Shown here: in pieces, positions 10,325-21,599 of the stretch | Layout of the letters: the number at the start of each line of letters is the position of its first letter | Position numbering within the stretch: position 1 is the first letter of the stretch | Origin: Hamiltosporidium magnivora | Taxonomy: Eukaryota; Microsporidia; Dubosqiidae | Assembly: GCA_004325065.1 (NCBI GenBank) | Contig: PITI01000064.1 | Location: forward strand, 1 to 25,812 | DNA length: 25,812 nt | Direction: 5' to 3' | The notes under the pieces: model-generated | The model's database searches: none | Told to the model about the DNA's origin: nothing | What the model saw: only the letters and a program-made list of their open reading frames with translations | Position numbers and translations under genes: made by a program

Positions 10325-10504
10325 ATGCGAGGCTTGGTCTCCCTCGGTAATATCGCCTTTCGGTCTTTTTCTGTTGGGTTTGTTTACTTTTTTGTCTTTT
10401 GTAATAAGGTGGTTTTAAAGAGTGCGTTGTTAGCTCCAGACCCAAACAACACTCTGGACGACCACTCCTTTTTAGCCGTCTCTTACACAAGCAAAGAATT
10501 CTAA
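10325..10504 (+). CDS. Doubtful 59-residue reading frame in a G+C-rich island
   Basis: A plus-strand frame opens with ATG directly preceded by GGCCC, the position of the microsporidian CCC start signal, and ends at TAA 10502-10504. The N-terminal half is hydrophobic (a membrane-like segment rich in F, V and L at residues 14-35) and the C-terminal half is polar. The block 10305-10500 is nearly half G+C, far above its surroundings, so open frames are easier by chance. The minus strand is also open across it for 63 codons, beginning with TTG and very Arg/Lys-rich. I prefer the plus strand because of the ATG and the CCC. A structured RNA or a foreign fragment are alternatives. I recognise no family. 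Confidence 0.3.
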   Translation: MRGLVSLGNIAFRSFSVGFVYFFVFCNKVVLKSALLAPDPNNTLDDHSFLAVSYTSKEF

Positions 10505-10817
10505 AACCAAATTTTCTTCCGACATGATGGAGAAATTTATCACCGATAGTTCAATTAGTTTTTTAAGATTATTGTTGAAAAAACGTCATATATGAAGGAA
10601 CTGCAAAAAACTATAAAAAATAAGATAAGGCAATAAAATAAACCAAAAAAGAATAATATTTTATAATTCATTTCTCAAATTAATTTACTTTGTTTGTCCT
10701 ATATTTGTAATAAAAATTTTTAAAAGAGCAGAAGGTGGGTTTCAAGAGAGCAAACGCCTAGGAAAATAGTAGACCATATAGCATAGAGGCACAAAAAACC
10801 CGGTCATGCTATACTAG

Positions 10818-11946
10818 ACTACACAGAAAGTATATTACGCATACGTTTACTCTTACTTAACAGATAAAAATTTAGAAAAAAACGAATTAGAAGTCTCACG
10901 GTTCAAAAAAATATTGAAAATGAGTATGAAAGATAAAAGTAGACACCCGAATAACAGTTTATGTCGAAATTCAGAATAATAAGCCAGGATATTTATTCGG
11001 AAGAAGTGTTAGAATAAATAAACTTTTTCAAATATGAATTATTGACGAAAATTCGTTTAATTAGATTAAAAAAGAAGCCTAGGGCGTTTGATTCAAGTCG
11101 ATGAATTAGTCTTATTTATAATTGTTTTTTTGGAGAATATGCCAATTTTTGATGCGAGAGAGTATGGTACCGAAAACCATAAGAAGCAGCTTAAAAGGCG
11201 ACAAATACCCATGCACAATAAGACATACATCCTTTCGATAGTACTAAAGTTGACAATTATAAGGCATTCTTTTGATTGCAAAGAGTATTTATGTTATAAA
11301 AAAATGCGAAAAGAACTGAGATAGAAGGCCGAATGTGTGAGTTAAAGAGCCAAGGTGCATAAACAACCCAAAACCCATTTATAGCAAGTAAATAAACAGG
11401 ATTATGGTGTTAAACAAGTAAATAAAAATATATTATCTCTTATTTTAGAAGAAGTAAACGCAGCTTGAAATTGAACATTAATGTAAATGAAGAGTCTGAT
11501 TTGAAGGAATCCGATGAAGCAATAATTGGAAAAGATAAAATCTATAAACTCTGCTCAAATAAACTAATTACTACATAGAGGACTTTAAAATATAATTTCA
11601 AACCCAAAGAGTTTGTTCAAAGGTGTAGATAAACCATAAAACAATATTGAATTAAATTTCTACGCAAGAACACAACAAAGAATATAGAGAAATTTTCACC
11701 TCGTCATACGTTGAAATTCAATTGAAACCAATTACTACCAAGAAAAAAATACAAATTATAGCTATTTAATCCAAGTATTATTTTGTAAAGAACATAGGTT
11801 CTTAAATGTAAATACATCTATCAAGATTTCCCTATTCCTACTGTTTAATAATACAAGTTTTACATGCTTTATAACCTATATTAATTTTTTTAATGGTGTT
11901 TTGTACTTTTTAGCAAATAATATAATATCGCGTTTAACCTAACTAA
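10818..11946 (+). other. Possible heavily decayed gene
   Basis: Several coding-like plus-strand runs follow one another. Frame 0 is open at 10818-10976 (53 codons, containing NLEKNELEVSRFKKILKMS). It is open again at 11070-11321 (84 codons, containing LIQVDELVLF and YGTENHKKQLKRRQ), then to about 11466 with three stops. Another frame covers about 11446-11575 (NEESDLKESDEAIIGKDK), and a last run ends at TAA near 11944. G+C is 27-40% in the first half, higher than in the flanks. If these belong together they would be a gene of some 370 codons with many breaks. CCC directly precedes an in-frame ATG at 11211. No domain is recognised, and each run on its own is within chance expectation. Confidence 0.25.
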
Positions 11947-11949
11947 CAT

Positions 11950-12780
11950 ATATCCTATCTAAAATTTTGTTTAAACACACAAGAAATTTATATAATAAAA
12001 AATAAACTATATAAAAAACAAGATTGGAAAGTAAAAAAAAAGTAAAGGAATGATAAATTATATAATAAAAAGCTTTTTAAATCTGTATTATTAACGTTGA
12101 TTTTTTTTATAGTAATAGAAAAAATCAAAAATATTTGGTAAATTATATGAAAATAATATTTAATAAGTAGGAAAATCATATAAAGGATCACGGTTGTAAT
12201 TATTGAAGATATACTTTACAAATTAACACAAAATTTTTAAATTAAAAAAAACTATAAAAAAAGAATACTAAATTTACTATTTATTCAGAATATTATAAAT
12301 ATAAATTGATGACTTTTAAATTATGTTTATTTCTTGAAATACTATTATTTAATAAGAACATTGATTGACAAACAAAGAAATTTCATATTGAGTTAAAATT
12401 CTAAAGAAGGAACTAAGCATTAATAAAAATTATAATATTTTTTAAATATAATTATTTTAATAAACTTTGAATATTTTATTAAATGAAAAATTGCAGATAT
12501 ATTTTGGTGTGATCAACATTGCTGAACACTCACTATTGGAAAGTGTAAAATCACAGGCATACTGATATCGAAAAGCAAAAATAATTTAATATTTAAAACA
12601 ATTTCAGAAATATATTTTTTGAGGTAAAAATAACACGTAAGTAAACAATTTATTAATCCTTATACATTGTAAGTTATGTAAATATATTCTTTGCGTTAGA
12701 AAATTAGTATTTATTAAAGAGAATTTCGAAACATTTTATTTTAGAATCGCAATAATGCAAGAAATTAGAAAAAAATTCAA
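11950..12780. other. A+T-rich intergenic region downstream of gene D
   Basis: This is very A+T-rich DNA without a supportable gene. A 67-codon minus-strand frame at 11988-12191 is composed almost only of I, F, L, S, Y and K, as expected for random A/T sequence. It is ignored. Confidence 0.5.
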
Positions 12781-12790
12781 ATAAAAAATC

Positions 12791-12796
12791 TTTATT
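12791..12796 (-). terminator. AATAAA overlapping the stop codon of gene D
   Basis: On the minus strand the sequence AAATAAAG contains the TAA stop of gene D within AATAAA. A polyadenylation signal overlapping the stop codon is a known microsporidian habit, and gene A shows nearly the same layout. Confidence 0.4.
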
Positions 12797-14507
12797 TACC
12801 TTTTTTGTAAATATACCAATATACGCCCAAAATAACACCACCAATAAAAACGATTGGGATTAAAACAAACAGCAAAAAATCTATAATACCGAATTCTTTT
12901 GACTCATTCTTGTTATCAGAAGTTTGGGCTTTGGTTACCGGAATTGTAAAAATCTTTTTTCTCTCTTCTGGGCTAAGCCTTGAAAATTCTTGCCGAAAAA
13001 CATCAAAAAAGATATTTTCTTCATTAACTAAAAGTTTCTCATCGAATTCTTGTTGGTTTTCGTTGCAATATTTTTCTAATCGTATGTTATAATCGTCTCT
13101 CCAAATGGAATTAGTAAATAACTCTACATAAATAAAAGTTTTCAATATACTGGATGTTCGAGGTAACAAAAAATGATTAAAAGTATTTAAGACCAAGTTT
13201 TTATCGTATTCTATGCACTGTTCATCAAGATAATTTTTAATCACTGCTATAAAATGCACCCTATATGTATTTATAGCAGAAGCATTTTTATTTTCATTTT
13301 CAAATTCCATCTTCAAAACATCTGCAAGAAATAAAATTTCAACAATGCTTCGGATCATTGTTTGTTTGCATGTTAGTATTTCTTTAAAACAAAATGCCTT
13401 CAAACAAAGTACTGCTGATATATATTCATGGTATTCTGTTTTAGAGATGTTTTTCAAAAAAACGTATAAAGCATTTATATAGTTGATCTCTTTTCTTTCT
13501 ACAATATATTCAATAAATTCTAAAGAGCTGTTTGAATCCCTTGCTTCAATATTAGATAGATCATTCTTGCCACTGAATTCGTATATTTTTTCAAACCCGT
13601 CCTCATTCACTTTCAAAATTTTTCTGAAAATCGGCTCAGAAATATATTTCGTGATTTTTTTATAAGATTCGAAATCTATATTCTTAAAAGATTCATCTAT
13701 ATACGAGGTAGCATCCAGTGTAAATGCGGAAATTTCAATAGGGTTAATTATCTCTTTTTCGGTTAAAGATTTCAGTGTAAAGTATTCATTTTTTTTGCCC
13801 AAAAGAAACATACACTTTAGACATAAGAAAAAACCGAATTGATATTCATGCGTTGCATTAATTAGACTTCTGCTAAATATGCAAGAAGAATATTCGTGGG
13901 AATTTAGGCACAACACAAGATTCTCGAGCACAGCTATATCTATTTTATTATCTCGGTTTGAGCTATTTTCGATATTCGTACATATTTCAGGGTATTTTTC
14001 TTTTAATGAATCATAATTCTGTTTCCACCACTCATTGTAATTACAATTCTTTCCTTGTAATCTATATGTTGTGAGTTTTACAAGAATATCTTTAATATTT
14101 GATTTCATGTTTTTATCTTCTTTGCAAAATTCAAAAAATTTCTTAAAACGAATCAGATTAAACAAAAATTCTGGATTATATTTTTGTATATCGATTTCAG
14201 AATCAGGATTATATACAAAGTAACAAATCCAAGTTGTAAAATAAGCTAAGAATGTATCTGATTCATTGTTTGTATATTCTTGTATTTTTTTATAATAAAA
14301 GCTTGTGATTTTAACCAGTTTTTCTTTCCTTTCGTCTTCAATTTCGAATTCTAACTTATCAAAACATTTTTTAACTTGATCATCGGCTTTGAATTCATAA
14401 GATATTTCCAAATAATTGTCATCTATAGCTAGTGAATCTTCTGAATTAAGTGTATATTCAAATTCCGATGCATATATTATTTTACAAATAAAAATAAAAA
14501 AATTCAT
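12792..14507 (-). CDS. Gene D: 571-residue type I membrane protein of unknown family, KKXX tail
   Basis: This is the only intact long gene. I do not recognise the family. Residues 1-13 (MNFFIFICKIIYA) look like a short signal peptide, with the acidic mature protein beginning about SEFEYTL. Residues 14-530 are mostly helical in character with many scattered cysteines, a cluster in FFLCLKCMFLLG (about 229-240) and another in the region around 370-390. Residues 541-567 are a clear single membrane span, followed only by K-K-G-K at the C-terminus. Lysines at -3 and -4 from the end match the dilysine KKXX signal for COPI-mediated return to the endoplasmic reticulum. Inferred topology is therefore luminal domain, one span, four-residue cytoplasmic tail. 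The start is set by CCCC lying directly before the ATG on the minus strand. The stop is TAA within AATAAA. The gene stands alone, with no operon-like neighbour. It shows no evident similarity to genes A or B. Confidence 0.9.
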   Translation of the reverse strand: MNFFIFICKIIYASEFEYTLNSEDSLAIDDNYLEISYEFKADDQVKKCFDKLEFEIEDERKEKLVKITSFYYKKIQEYTNNESDTFLAYFTTWICYFVYNPDSEIDIQKYNPEFLFNLIRFKKFFEFCKEDKNMKSNIKDILVKLTTYRLQGKNCNYNEWWKQNYDSLKEKYPEICTNIENSSNRDNKIDIAVLENLVLCLNSHEYSSCIFSRSLINATHEYQFGFFLCLKCMFLLGKKNEYFTLKSLTEKEIINPIEISAFTLDATSYIDESFKNIDFESYKKITKYISEPIFRKILKVNEDGFEKIYEFSGKNDLSNIEARDSNSSLEFIEYIVERKEINYINALYVFLKNISKTEYHEYISAVLCLKAFCFKEILTCKQTMIRSIVEILFLADVLKMEFENENKNASAINTYRVHFIAVIKNYLDEQCIEYDKNLVLNTFNHFLLPRTSSILKTFIYVELFTNSIWRDDYNIRLEKYCNENQQEFDEKLLVNEENIFFDVFRQEFSRLSPEERKKIFTIPVTKAQTSDNKNESKEFGIIDFLLFVLIPIVFIGGVILGVYWYIYKKGK

Positions 14508-14511
14508 GGGG
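14508..14511 (-). promoter_or_regulatory. CCCC start motif abutting the ATG of gene D
   Basis: On the minus strand the sequence reads TATATCCCC followed at once by ATG, with A/T-rich TATATAA- and AAATTA-like boxes some 20-50 bases further back. This is the textbook position of the microsporidian CCC-like signal and is the best single clue to the organism group. Confidence 0.6.
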
Positions 14512-14519
14512 ATATAATA

Positions 14520-17500
14520 TTTTCAACTTATATATTTGATAATTTGTCTTAAAAACGTAATTTTTTTTCGAATAATTAACTAAAAATAGAATAACATTTT
14601 TTTTTCAAAAAATTTGCGTGTTTTTATTGGTCTTTTGTAAAACTTTGATCAAATAAAGTTTTTTTGGTAAATTTGTAATCTGATTTATCATCTCATTTGA
14701 TCAATAAAAATATTGCAACAAATTATCATATTTTTATATTTTCACATAAACAGTATTAAACCAATTACAAATTTCTTTTCATCGTAAAATTTGTAGATAT
14801 TATTAAAGCATAAAAATTTAAATAAAAAGTTTTTTTTCGTAGTTTTATAAACGAAGGATAGATTTTTCCTGGTTTAGTTAAAACTTTCAAATCTTTGATT
14901 TTGTACAAATATTTGTAATTTTAAAAAATGAAACTTACAGCTTTATTTAAGAATTATTTCTTGTGAACTCAAAAATTATACGAACAACTATAAAAATAAA
15001 TTAGAAAAAAAAATTTACGATTGTATCAACGGATTCAAAATCTCTTGATTTAGCTTATATAATTGCAATACCATGATTTATTTAGAGATGATAATTAAAT
15101 TATTGAATCAAATTATTTATCATTTTATAATTTAACAAAAATATAATTTTTTTATTTAAAACAGGTTAATCAATATTTTATTTGGTTGATTTTACTTTTT
15201 TTTTTATTGGATCTTAAATGTAGAAAAATATTTTCTGATTAATTGATAAATATGTATACATAAATACAATTAGAATTATTCAATATTTTTTTCTTGCATT
15301 ATGGCTTTTCATAAGACTTAAACGATTTGATTCTTATTTAGAAAAATATATCACCAAAAAATGCATATTTTTTAGTCAAAAAGATTTTGTTTTGTAATAA
15401 ATTATTTTACCATAAAATAACAAATGTGAAACATTTTTCTAATAATTTCTTGTTATATTTAAAATTAAAATTGGTTTAAATATAAAATAAAAACGTTAGT
15501 TTTAGTTTTGTTTAATTTGGTCCAAAATATGAACATAAAGCCAAAATAGCAACCAAAAAGTCTAAATCGTACATAATATGCGTTATGTAATTAGAGATTG
15601 AATTATTTTGCATGTTTACGTAAGAAGTATTAGAATGCAATTAAAAAATCAAAAAGAAAAGAAATATTTGCAAGTTAACCAAATAATTGTTTTAAGTTTT
15701 TTAGAAAATAAGTTAATTTAATTTAAAAATAGAAAATTTTATTATTTTCTCATTTGTATATTGGTCGAATATTTTTCCTGTATATTCAATGTTTTAATGT
15801 TATTTTTCAATAGTTTTCACAAAAAACTCTCCATAGCATAACATATGTCATAGAATTTATATACTTTCTATTTTAATGTAATCAGAATTTTTTTTGACTT
15901 CTTAAGAATTTTCGACGCAGATTTCGTTTATCTTAAAAAATGGTCATGTTATTAATTAGTTTGATTGTATGTAAAAGTTTCATGTGTCATACTGCAGAAT
16001 GTCTAAAAACTACTTGATTTTTAATTCAGAGGTTTTCTTGCAAAATATCTCATTTCGTATCTAACTATATCCGTTTTGCTCGTTCTTTAATAAGAAAAAT
16101 TAATAATAGTTTATGGATTTGATATTATTTGCTGGAGTTTCGGAAAGTGCTCTTTTCGTCAAGCGATCGCTTATTCAACAGTTGTATTTTTAAAAAGAAT
16201 AAAACAGAACATTATGGTCCAGTTCGAAAAAACTTTTAAATTTCACTATTCCATAGATCTTAACAACAATTTCTCGTTGCTTTAACATTAGTTATAACTA
16301 ACATGTTTAAACATATTTGATTAATTCTTAAGTAATTTCTAGTCTTAAATATTTCAGTTTTATACATTAACCCTAACCTTAGTATACATTTCTATCTGAA
16401 AAAATTAAACAAATTTTTCATCAAAAAGACACAAATTTGAATTCAGAGGCTATAAATCAATAAAATTGATAATCTAGATAGAATATACATATCAAACAGA
16501 TACATAAATTACAAAATCTCGAATTTGAAAAAAATAAGAAATTTTAAAATTTTCTAAGAATATAACAAAGTAAAATTCAAAGACGAATCAATTAAAAATG
16601 AAAATAAATATAGATCAAGGAAATGATAGTTAATACCAGCCCCACCCGAATCTTTTTGTTTCAGTACTTTTCCCTAAAAAATTTCTTAAATGAAAGTTCG
16701 AATAATAACAATAGAATTTTAAGCGACTCATTATAATAAAAGAATGCTAAGGCTTCTAGGAATTTAAATCAAGTAAAATAAAGACATTCGTTTACTTATA
16801 GAAATTGTAATTTTGTAAAAAGCAAACACCGATAAAAACAAGTTCTATTATTCTTACGATAAAGGTTTTGTTCGGAAACCAAACAAGCTTATATATTACG
16901 GTCTGCTTGTACCTCGCGGTATTTAAGGAAACTAAAAAAATTTACAGACTTCATAAGCCTTTCAATATTTTGAAGAATCCTTATAAATTTGGATTTTGTA
17001 AATAAAATATATAAATCGAATGAATAGATTAACTTCTTTGTATAAGATTCCTCTATTTGTGTTTGTATTATTTACTAAAGACAAAGATAAGAACATTTTA
17101 TTGAGTTCATATAAATTTTTAAAGATAGATTTTATTACAATGCGTATATTTCATTTCCTCAAGGAAAAATTATTAACATATACGCTTATTTCTTAAATTT
17201 TTTTTAATATTATATGGCACAAATAATATACTACATTTTTCTTACTATTTTTTCTTTCTGAAGGTTACTCTCCTTTTTTATGATAGATAATCCGAAATAT
17301 ACGTTGAATTCCAAGAATCTTAATCTTTCTTTTTGCAAAAATAAACTGTATATGAGTGTAAAACCGTACATTAAAGTTTTTAAACCATGTAAATGATTCC
17401 AATTTAATATTACCAGACGCTTCAGGGACTTATGTAATTTTCTTGGAACAAATAGAAAAAAATAGAAATTTAAAATTTATGGTTCTAGGTTTAGAAATAA

Positions 17501-18030
17501 TTTTTTGTTTTGGCTTTTTCCTGACAAAAAACTTAATTAAATGAACAAGCCAGTATTTAAATATATTTCTAAATAAACAAAAATAGAGATAAAATTTTAA
17601 ACCATTCGGTTTTTTTTCTATGATTTAATTCGAAGTTGTAGTAGATTATTTAAATATATTAGAACATAGTTCATAGAAAGTTTTCGAAATATCTTTTTGA
17701 GAAATTAATATCATTATTATGAGGATTTGATTTTATATTTTTCTACTAACTGTAAGCTTCAACCCAAAATGTGGCTAATAAACAAAATTTAAAGAGCCGA
17801 ATCCGGATTAATCTGAGAACCCGATCATTCCAACAAAAAGAGTGAAGACAGATACCCAAATATTTAAAAAGTCATTATAATCCCTTCTTTAATATCGAAC
17901 CTTTAATAAAAGCATAAAACATAAGAAGTCTAGATAACGATGATTTTCAGAAATATTATCTTTTTTTATATATTTACACTAGAGTTAGCCAAACGAATTG
18001 TTTTACACATCAGACCTTCAAAATATAGTC
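14520..18030. other. Long A+T-rich intergenic region, nothing supportable
   Basis: There are no open frames beyond chance length, no tRNA-like or rRNA-like segments and no obvious tandem repeat. Slightly richer patches occur near 16130-16175 (with AAGCGATCGCTT, a 12-bp palindrome at about 16160), near 16635 (GCCCCACCCG) and near 16895-16925. None has a supporting frame or structure. Confidence 0.45.
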
Positions 18031-18032
18031 AT

Positions 18033-18060
18033 ATATATCAAAACTAAAGTTTTGATGTAT
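18033..18060. repeat. Short inverted repeat (9-bp perfect arms, 2-base loop)
   Basis: ATCAAAACT at 18037-18045 faces AGTTTTGAT at 18048-18056. Three more pairs follow across one T-G position, giving a 28-base imperfect palindrome. It is not linked to any gene and could be a cruciform or chance. Confidence 0.4.
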
Positions 18061-18822
18061 TATTATAATATTTGTATCATATATACATAGATGTTACCAG
18101 AATTATTAATATTTTATGCAAATATAGTGAATTCGATTATTTAATCTTACTATCTCTCAAAGAAAATATTAGTTGATCAACATTTTAAATTTTAAACAAT
18201 ATTTAATAGTAAAATAACAAATTAGCAGTTTTAAGAAACGATTTATTAGATAATAGGACTATTTTTAATTTAAATTTATTCACTTTCTTAGCTATCATAT
18301 AGGCTTTATTGTTAAAAAATTTCTTTTTACTTGTAAGAATTCTAGAAATTAGAAAATTAACAATTAAAAAATATTTCTTGTAAATTTGTTGTTTAAGCAG
18401 TATTTTAGTTAAATTAGAAATCAACATATAAATAAATATTATCTTTCTGAAAATTTAGTTATACTTTTGAATCAGAGCTTATATTTTAAAGTTTTTATTT
18501 CAAATCAGCAAAAAAAACGAAAATATTTTCTCACTAATAAATTCACGTTAAATTAATTCAAACAGCAATAAATTTGATAAGCCTTCTTATGTAAACTCCA
18601 ATAATAAACTTAATAAATCGAATGAAAGAAATATTTCTTAAATTTTATTTCAAAAATATAAAGAAAAAAAAATATTAATATATGTATAATTTCTTTATAG
18701 GTAATACGAAAATATATAGTCAATTTAAGATTTTCTATTATTCAGATATATCCTAAAAATATCATGTATTCATAATATTATAACCGAATCATCTTCCTTC
18801 GAATGTTTAACAATTTATAAGA
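18061..18822. other. A+T-rich intergenic region, nothing supportable
   Basis: A 74-codon minus-strand frame at 18203-18427 is composed mostly of K, L, I, N and F with no recognisable feature, and is treated as chance. Nothing else stands out. Confidence 0.45.
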
Positions 18823-18832
18823 TCCAAGTGAT

Positions 18833-18979
18833 CAATATTTTCTCAAAAAAATAGTCCAAACAGTTCAATGTTTGAATTTATAGAAAATTTGAGCAGGACT
18901 ATAAAATATTTAAAATTTTACAATCTAATTATACACTTCTTTGATTCACTTGGACTATATTTTTTGAGAAATAAGATTG
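18833..18979. repeat. Inverted-repeat unit of about 147 bp, possible MITE-like element
   Basis: The left arm 18833-18859 (ending CTCAAAAAAATAGTCCAA) matches the reverse complement of the right arm 18950-18979 (CTCAAAAAATATAGTCCAA), with one small indel in the core and a second outer difference. About 90 bases separate the arms. A second pairing is possible between TCCAAGTGATCAA just left of the unit (18823-18835) and TTGATTCACTTGGA (18941-18954). Arms this long are unlikely by chance even in A/T-rich DNA, because they share the G+C-bearing AGTCCAA part. I see no convincing target-site duplication. It may be a small non-autonomous transposon or a structured transcript. Confidence 0.45.
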
Positions 18980-21520
18980 TTTTAGAAATTTCAAAAAAAT
19001 CTAAAATAAATTGAAATTATATTAGGCACATAAATAAATTAAATTAATATTTTAAAAAAATTAATAGTTAAACAATAACTTGTCGAAAATGTTGTATTAA
19101 GCATAAGTATATGCGGTTTAAACAGAAGAATTTTTATGTATATCCCATATCCATTCTAGTTTATGTAACATAGCACAATATATTTATTTTTTTATTTGTC
19201 GCTGTTAAAATAAATCAACAAATAACTTTAGAAAAAACCTCTAAACGGCATGTAATCATAGCCTATTCGGTTCAAAAAAAAATTTTTAGCCGTCTAAAAA
19301 TCGGTCAAGGTTAATTAATTGTACAAAGATTTTTCTTTAGTGTAATTGAACCTAAAGAAATAAAAAGTAAAGATTCAATCGATGTATTCTTTGTAATATA
19401 AGTTCTTCATATAAAGATAAAATATATTTATATCTATAATATAAACCGCTTGATAGCAAAATAAATACTATGTGTGTTTTAAAGAAGGTAGTTAATTGAT
19501 TCTTTAAATTAAGATATAGTTGCTCTATACATATTTTTGAATTAACTAAAATTATTTAAATAGTCAAGATATTTTTATTATGATTTCAACTTAATATTTC
19601 TATACCCGGTGTAAAACCATGAGTTTATTAATGTTTGATGACTTTCTTTCTGAACAAGAATAAAAGGTACAAGTAAAAGAGCATTTTTCCTCAATAAATA
19701 AATTAGAATAATAAAATACATAAAAATTTTTCATGGTTTCTCTTGCACCAATATAAAGCAGGTAAAAATAAAGAAGTATTTTTATACTAAAAAAAGAATC
19801 GATGACACAACTAATTTGGAAAATTAAGAAATGATTTTACATTAAAATATGTATGCAATAATTATGTTTATTAACTGATATCACATTATTACGATAAGAT
19901 TTATATAAATTGAGTAAGAATTCTAATACGCGGTATTTTTTAAATCTTTACTAATGATAATTTTGGAAATCAAAGTTATTGATTGTAAGTTTGATATAAT
20001 TAGGCAAAAAATATTAATCCTATCTGTAATAATGAATAGCAGTAGATATTTATAGAAACTATTTATAAACTTGCTCAATTAATTGCCAATACTAATATAT
20101 AGATTATATAATAGAAGATTTAGTTATCAGAAAATACGTAAATAGATACGAAATTTATAATACTTTAAGGGATAGAAATCTAAAAACATAAACCAAATAG
20201 ACGCATCAATTACTGAAAACCAATAAAAACAATTAAAGACTATTCGAGAAAAAGTACGATTAGCTACATTACAAAAATTAAAATTAACATTTAAAAAAAT
20301 TACTGAAACAAAGTTTCTTAAAGAAAAAGAATCTCTAGTAGAGATATAAATTCAAAATCATTTAAACTATTAAAATGAATTGCTTAAAAATGGAAGAAAA
20401 TATTTCTCAAAAACTGATTAACTTGTTGATATACATATAAATTACAAAAATTCAAATAATTCTCAAAATAGTACTTATCCTACTACCTATATGTTACCCT
20501 ATTAAATGATTACAATATTAAAAATTATATATTGAAAAATTTCTTGTGAAAATCATCGAACTGTATTCATAAATACAACTGTTTTTTAATTTATTGTGAT
20601 TTATTATAAACAATCAATTTGGTTATCACATATATATTTCATTATTCAATTAAGAAAAAAGAGGCAGAGTTTTATTATACAGTGTTGGTTTTGTATCTAA
20701 TAATTTGCTGTGATTAATTTTTTCAAAACATATTGAGCAGCGAAGAACTATAATGAAAATATGAAAAAATGTAAAAACTTGCATTCTGAGAATATTTGAA
20801 CTTAATTTTCATTAAGATACGTATGTTAATCTGAAGAAAAAACGTTAATTTTGCCATATTTTTCTTTTTATAATGATTTTCTTATTATAATTCATCAAAA
20901 AATGTTGGTACCGATGGTCCAGTAGCCATAAAAATCCGAATTTACTTCCGAAGAGAAAGTATAATGTATTAAGTGTAGCCCAAAAAAAACATGACGGCAA
21001 AATTGAACAAATATGAAACCGAAAAAAAGAGATTCATACGGTACTGTATAGCTTTGAAAATTCGAAATCAAATCGCTGGAAATATTTTAAATTTTATGAT
21101 TTTTGAATTTTCTAGAACCATTCTTTGCTCAATTAGAAAAATTTAAGAGTTATAAAAAATTATCACTAAAACTAAAATTTATCTTGATATTATAATAAAT
21201 GGTTGTATATTTTTATTAAATTCAAATATAATCGTTCTAATTTAATAATACAAAAGATCGGAAATAAATATTCTTAGATGATAAAAAGTACGAACCGTAA
21301 ATATCCAGAAATATAAAACTTTCATCTTGTAAAGTAAGTTTTTAAAACCGTCATTTTCTAATCCGTATGTCTTAAAGCTTTCGGGTTGCTTGAATCAAAT
21401 TTCTTTTAGTAAAAATATTGTACCAGAAAATGCAAATTTCTAAAATTTTTATGGTTCTTGTATTACATGATCTAGAATATAAAAAAATGAAAATTTTGAG
21501 ATTCTAAAAGAATCGATAGA
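18980..21520. other. A+T-rich intergenic region with a weak coding-like patch at 20891-21143
   Basis: Most of this stretch is simple A/T sequence. Around 20905-21080 the G+C rises, and two short plus-strand frames abut: 20891-21013 (containing SHKNPNLLPKRKYNVLS) and then a frame through 21006-21143. They could be a very short relic. Each is about 40-46 codons, which is well within chance. No RNA gene is seen. Confidence 0.3.
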
Positions 21521-21578
21521 ACAATAAAAAAATTATATACGTACATAAAAAGTTATCCATGAAAATTTCATTTACTTT

Positions 21579-21582
21579 CCCC
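21579..21582 (+). promoter_or_regulatory. CCCC motif at the expected start of gene B
   Basis: CCCC stands just ahead of the coding frame of gene B, with AAAATTTC at 21562-21569 and an A/T-rich box near 21523-21540, mirroring the layout upstream of gene A. No ATG in any frame follows within the next hundred bases, so the signal appears orphaned. Confidence 0.4.
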
Positions 21583-21599
21583 GCAACTTTTACTTTCTT

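Noticed and set aside
10299..10490. 63-codon Arg/Lys-rich minus-strand frame
   Set aside because: It has no ATG and begins with TTG. The plus-strand frame over the same block has an ATG with CCC directly before it and is the better candidate.
11988..12191. 67-codon minus-strand open frame
   Set aside because: It is almost pure I/F/L/S/Y/K from A/T-rich codons and has no start signal; the length is within chance.
16367..16381. Interstitial telomere repeat (TTAACCCTAACCTTA)
   Set aside because: It has fewer than three units, no continuation either side, and no neighbouring subtelomeric features.
18203..18427. 74-codon minus-strand open frame
   Set aside because: Its composition is K/L/I/N/F-biased and it has no start motif or domain. 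Several runs of this length are expected by chance at this base composition.
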